In this document: one piece after another, positions 24,374 to 31,335 of the stretch
Position numbering within the stretch: position 1 is the first letter of the stretch
Layout of the letters: the number at the start of each line of letters is the position of its first letter
DNA from: Paludibacteraceae bacterium
Lineage (GTDB): Bacteria; Bacteroidota; Bacteroidia; Bacteroidales; Paludibacteraceae
Length of the DNA: 64,000 nt
NCBI GenBank assembly: GCA_017477325.1
Contig: JAFUWV010000010.1
Span: forward strand, 124,001-188,000
Reading direction: 5' to 3'
Notes under the pieces: generated by a model
Told to the model about the DNA's origin: nothing
Database searches by the model: none
The model's input: only the letters and a program-made list of their open reading frames with translations
Made by a program: the position numbers and the translations under genes

Positions 24374-26095
24374 ATGAAACTCAACAAGATTTTTTCAGCA
24401 CTGATGCTGATAACAGCAGGTATGTTTGCAGCCTGCAACAACCAGAACATTCCTGAGAACCCGAATCAGCAGGGCGGTCCAAATGACAGCACTTCAACCA
24501 CAAAAGAAGTTGTAAAGATACCTGAAGGCATAGAGATACCAGAAGGTGCCATCACCGTAAGTGCGGCTCGTGCCATTTGCGAGCAGTTGGAGAACAACGC
24601 AGTGACAGAAGAAACATATTTTGTGCATGGTTGGATAAAGAAGCTTCACTCAGGCAACACCGCCGCCATTGAAGGAAATTACCACAATGCCCAGTTCTAC
24701 ATGAGCGAGAACCGCTATACAGACGACACTTACGACAACGACGACTTCTATGCCTACCACGTGAAGGGTCCTGACAACTCAAGCATCACAGACGTTAATG
24801 CCGTTCAGGTAGGCGACTATGTAGTGCTGAAATGCAAGCTCACCAAATACAACAACACTTATGAAACCCCCAACAACTCGGGCAGTTACATCTATGCTTC
24901 GACTAACGAGTTGCTGGTAGGCGCAGAGCCTATTACAGACTATACAGACATCACTGTAGCACAGGCTATAGAAAAAGCGCAAGCCGGAGATGAGGGTAAT
25001 TACCGTGTGACTGTGACCGTAGTGAAAGTATCGACTGCTGCGGAAAACGTGCCGAGCAAATATACCAACATCAACATGACAGTAAAAGATGAGACAGGCT
25101 CAATAGACTGCTTCTACACGAACTATATCGACAACAAGCCATTCGAGTCGGCCGACCAGATACCTCCAGTAGGAACAAAGCTGACAGTTATCGGCAAGGT
25201 GAAGATGTACACGAAAGACGAGACGAGCACTCCTGAGTTCTACGAGGCATACATAGGCGAGATAATAGAGGTTGGCGATGGCAGCGGTGAGGTTATTACT
25301 GATGCGACAGTACTTCAGAACGTTGCCGAGGCTATTCAGCAAGCACAAGCAGGTGCACAAGGCAACTTTGAATTGACAGCGATAGTAAAAGAGGTGAAGA
25401 CAGCAGCAGCGAACGTACCGAGCAAGTACACCAACATCAACATGGTAATCAAAGATGAGACGGGCGAGATAGACTGCTACTACACCAACTATATAGACAA
25501 CAAGCCCTTCGAGTCGGCAGACCAGATTCCTCCCGTAGGAACCAAACTGACGGTTGTAGGTACTCTAACGCTCTATGGCACAGACAAGACTCCTGAGTTC
25601 AAAGACGGCTATATCAAGGAGATAATAGAAGTAGGTCAAGGCGAGCAGATCGAAGGCGACATAATACTCAAGATAGAGAACACGATAGGCGACTGGACAT
25701 TCAGTGAGTCGAAGGCTGAATATTACGGCAATGGCGGACTGAAAGTCAACAAAGAAGGCATGGCGCTCACTTCTCCCGAGCTTCAGAACTCAGCTGATGC
25801 CCTGCTTGTGAGCTTCAAGATTGGCGCACTCAATACCAACCAAAACACAGGCAAGAACGGTGAAGACGGCAACAACTGGCTTATTGAAGGTCTGAATGCA
25901 GCCGGCGAGGTGATAGCTTCGGCAGAGGTGAAGACTCCGAAGGCAGACGTATTCAGCGCAGTGCTTAATCAGAAAGACATTGCCAAAGTCAGACTTAGCA
26001 TGGTATCATTCCCGTACAACGGCAGCAAATACTGCAATGTGAACCTGTCGTATGTAACGATTTCTTTTATGAGTGCACAACCTGCAGGTAATTGA
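24374..26095 (+). CDS. Lipoprotein with tandem OB-like domains
   Basis: 573 residues. The lipobox is FAAC with Cys21. Residues about 55-185 form a first unit (TVSAARAICEQL, TYFVHGWIKKLH, YVVLKCKLTKYNNTYETPN). Two further units at about 195-300 and 310-415 are close to each other, both carrying VPSKYTNINM and the 20-residue stretch beginning YTNYIDNKPF. Repeated strand patterns such as DYVVLKCKL and GTKLTVIGKV suggest OB-like folds, as in DUF6359-like lipoproteins. A C-terminal beta domain (GDWTFSESKAEYYGN onward) closes the protein. It probably binds a ligand on the cell surface. A hairpin terminator follows the stop. The ligand is unknown. Confidence 0.8.
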   Translation: MKLNKIFSALMLITAGMFAACNNQNIPENPNQQGGPNDSTSTTKEVVKIPEGIEIPEGAITVSAARAICEQLENNAVTEETYFVHGWIKKLHSGNTAAIEGNYHNAQFYMSENRYTDDTYDNDDFYAYHVKGPDNSSITDVNAVQVGDYVVLKCKLTKYNNTYETPNNSGSYIYASTNELLVGAEPITDYTDITVAQAIEKAQAGDEGNYRVTVTVVKVSTAAENVPSKYTNINMTVKDETGSIDCFYTNYIDNKPFESADQIPPVGTKLTVIGKVKMYTKDETSTPEFYEAYIGEIIEVGDGSGEVITDATVLQNVAEAIQQAQAGAQGNFELTAIVKEVKTAAANVPSKYTNINMVIKDETGEIDCYYTNYIDNKPFESADQIPPVGTKLTVVGTLTLYGTDKTPEFKDGYIKEIIEVGQGEQIEGDIILKIENTIGDWTFSESKAEYYGNGGLKVNKEGMALTSPELQNSADALLVSFKIGALNTNQNTGKNGEDGNNWLIEGLNAAGEVIASAEVKTPKADVFSAVLNQKDIAKVRLSMVSFPYNGSKYCNVNLSYVTISFMSAQPAGN

Positions 26096-26118
26096 AATTG
26101 AAAATACATAACCAGTAC

Positions 26119-26142
26119 AAAGGCAGCCTTCGGGTTGCCTTT
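26119..26142 (+). terminator. Terminator hairpin after the OB-like-repeat lipoprotein
   Basis: AAAGGCAGCC-TTCG-GGTTGCCTTT, a 10-bp stem with one G-T pair and a stable TTCG loop, 24 bases after the stop. The rest of the 326-base gap to 26421 contains ATAATGC-type 7-bp units (26160-26180), a gcgcagattacacagat motif and a promoter. Confidence 0.7.
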
Positions 26143-26316
26143 GTTGCGTTAAATTAATTCATAATGCATAATGCATAATTTATGTGCGGCATAATTATAT
26201 TTTTGCGCGCAGATTACACAGATTTTCTTATAAGACAGAGGATATATAGGAGATTGAATAGAATGGTACAAATCATAAGAAAATGCATATTGTTCTTAAT
26301 ATAACAAAAAAAAGTA

Positions 26317-26347
26317 TTGCATAATTCGGAAAGTTGGAGTAATTTTG
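26317..26347 (+). promoter_or_regulatory. Promoter of the first small outer-membrane protein
   Basis: TTG (26317-26319), 20-base spacer, TAATTTTG (26340-26347), 74 bases upstream of the ATG at 26422. Confidence 0.6.
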
Positions 26348-26421
26348 CGGCCGTTTTTGAGAAAAATCTTGGTTTAAAGATTTAGATACACAATAACGAT
26401 CAACAATAAAACAATAAGACA

Positions 26422-26910
26422 ATGAAAAAAGGTATTATTCTTGTTGCCATGCTGGCAGCAATGAGCGTAGTGGCTTATGCACAGCCCCGCGCAATCGGTG
26501 CAAACCTCGGTTACGATGCAGGATTTTCTTATCAACATGGATTCGGCGAGAGCAACATGTTGGACGTTAATGCTTATATACCTCTGGTTGACTGGGGTGT
26601 AGGCGGAAGCGTAACATACGACTGGATTGACCCGTTCGGTGCAACAGTTCCCTGGAATCACAGAGGTGAGTGGCACTGGTATATGGGTGTTGGTGCCGGC
26701 GGCGGTATCTACGGATTCAACAAGCCCTCATGGTTTGTAGGTGCAGTAGGTCATTTCGGTATAGAGTATGACTTCTGGTTCCCTCTGCAGCTGTCACTGG
26801 ACTGGCGTCCGAACGTAGGTGTATGGCGCAACAGTGCCGATGACGCTTACGGCTTCAACCTGAAAGGTCTGTACCACGGCATTTCGCTCGGCGTACGCTA
26901 CAAATTCTAA
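26422..26910 (+). CDS. Small outer-membrane beta-barrel-like protein, paralogue 1
   Basis: 162 residues. Signal peptide residues 1-20 (MKKGIILVAMLAAMSVVAYA). The mature part is Gly/Trp/Tyr-rich with alternating strands (YDWIDPFGATVPWNHRGEWH, then YDFWFPLQLSLDWRPN) and ends in LGVRYKF, the aromatic C-terminus of outer-membrane barrels. No named family is recognised. A longer paralogue follows at 27095; the two have the same first 26 residues encoded by identical bases, while their loops and lengths differ. Each gene has its own promoter and a near-identical terminator, so the duplication carried the whole transcription unit. Confidence 0.8.
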   Translation: MKKGIILVAMLAAMSVVAYAQPRAIGANLGYDAGFSYQHGFGESNMLDVNAYIPLVDWGVGGSVTYDWIDPFGATVPWNHRGEWHWYMGVGAGGGIYGFNKPSWFVGAVGHFGIEYDFWFPLQLSLDWRPNVGVWRNSADDAYGFNLKGLYHGISLGVRYKF

Positions 26911-26938
26911 GTAAGAAGATACTTATTATAGGGTTGAC

Positions 26939-26971
26939 GTGAGGCGGCTAAAACGAGCCGTCTCACTTTTT
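26939..26971 (+). terminator. Terminator after paralogue 1
   Basis: GTGAGGCGGCT-AAAACG-AGCCGTCTCAC (11-bp stem with one G-T pair) followed by TTTTT. It is repeated base for base in the stem at 27705-27737. Confidence 0.85.
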
Positions 26972-26972
26972 G

Positions 26973-27004
26973 TTTGCCCAATAGAAGAAAAAACAGTAAT
27001 TTTG
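26973..27004 (+). promoter_or_regulatory. Promoter of paralogue 2
   Basis: TTTG (26973-26976), 20-base spacer, TAATTTTG (26997-27004), starting right at the end of the preceding terminator. Confidence 0.7.
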
Positions 27005-27094
27005 CAGCGTCATTGGAATAAGGTGTTGTATATATTTAAAGATATAATTTAGATAAAGCACACACAATAACAATCAACAATAAACAATAAGACA

Positions 27095-27676
27095 ATGAAA
27101 AAAGGTATTATTCTTGTTGCCATGCTGGCAGCAATGAGCGTAGTGGCTTATGCACAGCCCCGCGCAATCGGTGGCCGCCTCGGTGCATTCGACGGTGTGA
27201 GCTACCAACACAGTTTTGGAGACAGCAATATGCTGGAAGTAGAACTTGGTTTTAACCTCCGTACTTACTGGGGCAACCGCATCAACGGCTCAGACAACGG
27301 AGTTAAATGGAATGCCTACGGTCACAATATCCAGGCAGCCGTTACCTATGACTGGATTGACCCGTTCGGCGCTACATTCCCCTGGAATCACAGAGGCGAA
27401 TGGCACTGGTATCTCGGTGTCGGTGGTGCCGGTGGTTTCGGCTGGGACAGCTGGGGGTATGCAGATGGTGTACAAGCAAGTTATGGAAGAAACTTCGGAT
27501 TTATCGGTGCAGCAGGCCGTGCCGGTGTTGAATACGACTTCTGGTTCCCACTGCAACTCTCGATTGACTGGCGTCCGACAATAGGTCCCGGCTTTGTAGA
27601 TCTGGCTGACGGCGTTCATACCGGTTGCTACTGGGATATGCTCTCACTTGCACTTGGCGTACGCTACAAATTCTAA
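27095..27676 (+). CDS. Small outer-membrane beta-barrel-like protein, paralogue 2
   Basis: 193 residues. The first 26 residues are identical to paralogue 1, as are conserved strand blocks (YDWIDPFGAT, PWNHRGEWHWY, VEYDFWFPLQLS, LGVRYKF). It has additional loop sequence, including a longer first loop (FNLRTYWGNRINGSDNG), and differs in most exposed positions. It is likely an outer-membrane barrel whose loops have diversified. It has its own promoter upstream and a copy of the same terminator downstream. Whether the pair is expressed together or alternately cannot be told from sequence. Confidence 0.8.
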   Translation: MKKGIILVAMLAAMSVVAYAQPRAIGGRLGAFDGVSYQHSFGDSNMLEVELGFNLRTYWGNRINGSDNGVKWNAYGHNIQAAVTYDWIDPFGATFPWNHRGEWHWYLGVGGAGGFGWDSWGYADGVQASYGRNFGFIGAAGRAGVEYDFWFPLQLSIDWRPTIGPGFVDLADGVHTGCYWDMLSLALGVRYKF

Positions 27677-27704
27677 GTAAGAAGATACTTATTATAGGGT
27701 TGAC

Positions 27705-27737
27705 GTGAGGCGGCTAAAACGAGCCGTCTCACTTTTT
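27705..27737 (+). terminator. Terminator after paralogue 2
   Basis: Same 11-bp stem, loop and TTTTT run as at 26939-26971, part of a duplicated block that continues into the next promoter. Confidence 0.85.
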
Positions 27738-27738
27738 G

Positions 27739-27770
27739 TTTGCCAAATAGAAGAAAAATTAGTAATTTTG
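27739..27770 (+). promoter_or_regulatory. Duplicated promoter driving the CNNM/CorC gene
   Basis: TTTG (27739-27742), 20-base spacer, TAATTTTG (27763-27770). The -7 box ends only 8 bases before the ATG at 27779, predicting a leaderless or nearly leaderless mRNA. Confidence 0.6.
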
Positions 27771-27778
27771 CGGCTTGT

Positions 27779-29047
27779 ATGGAAATATATATTATAATAG
27801 CAGTCGCCCTACTCCTTTCGGGATTCTTTTCCGGAATGGAGATAGCGTTTGTGAGCAGCAACAAGCTTCTGTTTGAAGTAGAGAGTTCGGACACGAGCCT
27901 GACAGGCACAATCATAAGAAAGTTCTACAAGAATCCGCAGCGATACATAACCACCATGCTTATAGGCAACAACATTGTGCTGGTGGTGTTCTCAATAAAG
28001 ATGAACGAGCTGCTGCTGCCGCTGTTTACATTCTCTCACAACGAGGTGCTGCTATCGTTCATAGTGTCGGTGATAGCCACGATAATAGTGCTTTTCTTCG
28101 GAGAATATATTCCGAAGATACTGATGCATGCGAATCCCAACGCATGGCTGAGAGTGTTCTCGCCGCTGCTATACATTATATATATAGTACTGTTTCCATT
28201 CACCGTGTTCTGCATCTGGCTGTCGAGAGGAATATTGAGAATAGGGGGAGTGAAAGTAAAGATGAACCAGGACGAGAGTTTCTCGATGGCCGACCTGAAC
28301 TACCTTGTAGACGGCGTTTCCCCGCCAGAGCCCTCGGACAAGCAAAACAACGAAGAAGAGGCCCCCTCGGAGAACGAGATACAGATACTGAAGAATGCTC
28401 TGGAGTTTTCGAAAGTGAAGATAAGAGACTGCTACGTGCCCCGAACAGACATAGTAGCGCTGCCATACGAAGTCAGCGAGGAAGAGCTAAAGCGCACCTT
28501 TGACGAGACAGGATTCTCGAAGATACTGATATACAAAGGTGACATAGACAACATCATAGGTTACATACACTGCCTTGAGATGTTCCAGCACAGAAAGACA
28601 TGGCGCGAGCATATCAACCAGATGCCATTTGTGCCGGAGAACATGGCAGCCGAGAAGCTGATGCGGACGTTCATGCAACAGAAGAAGTCGGTGGCAGTGG
28701 TGGTAGACGAGTTTGGCGGCACGGCAGGAATAGTGACACTGGAGGACATTTTCGAGGAGATATTCGGCGAGATAGAAGACGAGCACGATGTACAGGAGTT
28801 CACAGCCAAACGGCTCAGTGACACGGAGATAGTAGCGAACGGAAGAATGGAGGTGGAGGAACTGAACGAGCAATTCGGCCTGCAACTGCCCGAAGACGAG
28901 TCGTACGACACGATAGCCGGACTGATGCTTGACCAGAAGGGCGGATTCCCGAAAGTGAACGAAGAGATAGAGGTAGGTAAATACAGGCTCAAATGTCTGA
29001 AAACAGCAGGAAACAGAATAGACAGAATTAAAATTATAATGGTATAA
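27779..29047 (+). CDS. CNNM/CorC (HlyC-type) membrane protein with CBS domains
   Basis: 422 residues from the ATG at 27779; the upstream TTG-type extension overlaps the promoter and is rejected. The N-terminal CNNM domain has about four hydrophobic segments (residues 3-20, 58-80, 84-107, 125-150) including LLLSGFFSGMEIAFVSSNK. Paired CBS domains follow (VKIRDCYVPRTDIVALP; GYIHCLEMF; VAVVVDEFGGTAGIVTLEDIFEEIFGEIEDEHD near 315-347). The C-terminal CorC_HlyC domain ends IDRIKIIMV. The family includes Mg/Co efflux proteins and, in gliding Bacteroidota, GldE; which applies here is not decidable. Followed after 108 bases by ppiD with its own promoter. Confidence 0.88.
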   Translation: MEIYIIIAVALLLSGFFSGMEIAFVSSNKLLFEVESSDTSLTGTIIRKFYKNPQRYITTMLIGNNIVLVVFSIKMNELLLPLFTFSHNEVLLSFIVSVIATIIVLFFGEYIPKILMHANPNAWLRVFSPLLYIIYIVLFPFTVFCIWLSRGILRIGGVKVKMNQDESFSMADLNYLVDGVSPPEPSDKQNNEEEAPSENEIQILKNALEFSKVKIRDCYVPRTDIVALPYEVSEEELKRTFDETGFSKILIYKGDIDNIIGYIHCLEMFQHRKTWREHINQMPFVPENMAAEKLMRTFMQQKKSVAVVVDEFGGTAGIVTLEDIFEEIFGEIEDEHDVQEFTAKRLSDTEIVANGRMEVEELNEQFGLQLPEDESYDTIAGLMLDQKGGFPKVNEEIEVGKYRLKCLKTAGNRIDRIKIIMV

Positions 29048-29057
29048 AGAGAAAAAA

Positions 29058-29089
29058 TTTGCGTGAGTGGATAATAATTTGTACCTTTG
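29058..29089 (+). promoter_or_regulatory. Promoter of ppiD
   Basis: TTTG (29058-29061), 20-base spacer, TACCTTTG (29082-29089), 66 bases upstream of the start codon. Confidence 0.7.
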
Positions 29090-29155
29090 CAGGCTTTTTG
29101 TGGAAAAGCGGAAAGCACCATACTAACTAAAATAACTAAAAACAACTTATAAATC

Positions 29156-31210
29156 ATGGCATCTTTACAAAAGATTAGAGAACACGGCGTCCTGCTTCTT
29201 ATCATAGTAGGACTTGCTATGCTGGCATTCATTCTGGGTGACTTCATGAATTCCGGTGCATCATTCTTCCACCGCTCAGAGCAGTATGTAGGTGAGATAG
29301 AGGGCGAGGACATTCATATTCAGGACTTTGAGAATGCCCGCGAACAACTCACAGAAGTTTACAAGATTGAGACCGGCAGAAACGACCTTGACGAGGAACT
29401 TCAGTCGAACATCAACAATCAGGTATGGCAACTGATGGTTATGCAGCACACTCTCGGTGCACAGGCAGAGGCCGCAGGTATGACCGTAACAGATGACGAG
29501 CTTGCCGACAAGTGCATTGGCGAGCATCCTCATCAGATTATAACCCAGCGTCCTACTTTCCGCGACCAGAGCGGTCAGTTCAACCGTCTGGCACTGGTTC
29601 AGTTCCTTGCAGGACTTGACCAGGCCTCGCATGACCCCGAGCAGGCACAGCAGATAAAGCAGGCCCAGACCTACTGGATGTACTGGGAGAATGCGGTCAG
29701 ACTGACCTGGCTTCAGGAGAAATACACCGACCTGCTGCAAGAGCTGGTAGGCGCCAACAAGCTTGATGCAGAGCAGAACGGCAAGGCAGCACAGACCAAC
29801 GTGAACGTACAATACGTGATGCAGCCTTACTTCAGCGTGCCTGACTCCACAATAAAAATCAGCAACAGCGAGATCCGCGACCTTTACAAGAAAAAGAAAG
29901 AGCAATACAAGCAAGAGCCCAACCGCTCGATCAAGTATGTGGCTTTCGACATAGAGCCCTCGGAGCAGGACTTCAAAGACGTGGAGACATGGATCAACAA
30001 GCTGCAAGACGAGTTCAAGACCACAAATGACGTTGCCGAAGTTGTCAACCCCAACAGCGATATCATATACAACGGTCAGAACTATTCAGAGTCAACGATA
30101 CCTGCACAATTCAAGGACTGGGCATTCCAGAAAGGCAGAAAAGCAGGCGACGTGACCGAGATACTATTTGAGAACAACATCTACGCTATCGCCCGCATGA
30201 TGCAGACAGGCTACACTCTGTCTGACTCGGTAGAACTGCGCGGAACGATACTGGCTTCGGCAGACCAACTGGATTCGCTCAAGAACGAGTGGAAACAGGG
30301 CAAGTTCGGCACATCGGAAGACACCCAATGGGTTACAGAGACCATGCTGAGCAAAGAGATAGCCGACAAAGCCTTTGCAGGCCAGAAAGGTTCGATATTC
30401 ACCGTACCTTACGGCACCGGCGTACAGGCAATCCAGATTGTTGACAAATCGGCAGCCACCCCGAAGGTAAAAGTAGCAATACTGAGTCGTGAGGTATCTC
30501 CAAGCAGCAAGACATACGCTACGCTGTACAACAACGCCAAGCAGTTTGTGGTAAGCAACAAGACCGAAGAAGCCTTCACCGCAGCAGCCGAAGAGGCTAA
30601 TCTGGAAGTGGAGACCGCATACAACCTTCAGAAGAACACCAACAAGGTGAACGACCTGCAGCAGTCACGCCAGATTGTGCGCTGGGCAAACAAAGCCAAA
30701 GAAGGTGATGTGAGCGACGTATTCGAGTGCGGCGAGAAGTTTATCGTGGCAGTGCTTACCGAGGTCAAAGACGGCGAATACCGTCCTATCAATGACGTAC
30801 AGGCCGAGCTTCGCATGGAGATACTGCGCGACAAACGTGCCGAGATACTGATAAAGAAACTCAAGGACGCAGCTACACTTCAGGAGGCAGCCGACATTGC
30901 ATCTGCCGAGATAAAGACAGCAGAGGGCGTGAACCTGAACTCATACCGCTTCGGCGATGCAGGCATGGAGCCGGCAGTGATAGGCACCGCAGTAAGCCTC
31001 AACGAAGGCGAGTTGTCAGCACCCGTGAAAGGTATGCAGGGAGTATATGTACTGCAATCGACAAGCAAGAAAACTACCGAGGCAGAAGTTAACGTAGAGC
31101 AAGAGATGCAACAGCTGAACATGCGCTACTCGTACAGTCTGCCGTATCAGGCACTGAACCTGATTCAAGACAAAGCAGAGATTACAGACAACAGAAGTAA
31201 TTTCTATTAA
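29156..31210 (+). CDS. ppiD: PpiD-like periplasmic peptidyl-prolyl isomerase/chaperone
   Basis: 684 residues. An N-terminal membrane anchor (residues about 12-31, VLLLIIVGLAMLAFILGDF) is followed by a SurA/PpiD-type helical chaperone domain (GEIEGEDIHIQDFENAREQ; QVWQLMVMQHTLGAQAEAAGMTVTDDELADKC split over about 85-125). A parvulin-like region lies around 345-450 and a C-terminal domain repeats the fold (VSLNEGELSAPVKGMQGVYVLQ). It would fold or guide newly exported outer-membrane and secreted proteins from the inner membrane. Full length for a Bacteroidota PpiD. A strong terminator follows, preceded by four 7-bp units directly after the stop. Confidence 0.9.
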   Translation: MASLQKIREHGVLLLIIVGLAMLAFILGDFMNSGASFFHRSEQYVGEIEGEDIHIQDFENAREQLTEVYKIETGRNDLDEELQSNINNQVWQLMVMQHTLGAQAEAAGMTVTDDELADKCIGEHPHQIITQRPTFRDQSGQFNRLALVQFLAGLDQASHDPEQAQQIKQAQTYWMYWENAVRLTWLQEKYTDLLQELVGANKLDAEQNGKAAQTNVNVQYVMQPYFSVPDSTIKISNSEIRDLYKKKKEQYKQEPNRSIKYVAFDIEPSEQDFKDVETWINKLQDEFKTTNDVAEVVNPNSDIIYNGQNYSESTIPAQFKDWAFQKGRKAGDVTEILFENNIYAIARMMQTGYTLSDSVELRGTILASADQLDSLKNEWKQGKFGTSEDTQWVTETMLSKEIADKAFAGQKGSIFTVPYGTGVQAIQIVDKSAATPKVKVAILSREVSPSSKTYATLYNNAKQFVVSNKTEEAFTAAAEEANLEVETAYNLQKNTNKVNDLQQSRQIVRWANKAKEGDVSDVFECGEKFIVAVLTEVKDGEYRPINDVQAELRMEILRDKRAEILIKKLKDAATLQEAADIASAEIKTAEGVNLNSYRFGDAGMEPAVIGTAVSLNEGELSAPVKGMQGVYVLQSTSKKTTEAEVNVEQEMQQLNMRYSYSLPYQALNLIQDKAEITDNRSNFY

Positions 31211-31238
31211 TGGTGACTGGTGACCGGTTACTGGTTAC
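31211..31238 (+). repeat. 7-bp GGTTAC-type tandem units directly after the ppiD stop
   Basis: Units tggtgac, tggtgac, cggttac, tggttac, beginning on the base after the TAA. Related arrays are at 35005-35032, 36013-36047 and 1921-1960. Confidence 0.65.
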
Positions 31239-31245
31239 TGAGATA

Positions 31246-31277
31246 AAAGCGTTTGACAGAGGTCAGACGCTTTTTTT
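31246..31277 (+). terminator. Terminator of ppiD
   Basis: AAAGCGT...TGAC-agag-GTCA...ACGCTTT stem with one central mismatch, then a run of seven T including the end of the stem. Confidence 0.75.
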
Positions 31278-31278
31278 G

Positions 31279-31309
31279 TTTGACAAGTGAAATATTATTT
31301 GTAACTTTG
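31279..31309 (+). promoter_or_regulatory. Promoter of the NAGPA-domain gene
   Basis: TTTG (31279-31282), 19-base spacer, TAACTTTG (31302-31309), 26 bases from the ATG. Confidence 0.65.
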
Positions 31310-31335
31310 CCTGCTGAAAAACTATCATATCTGAT

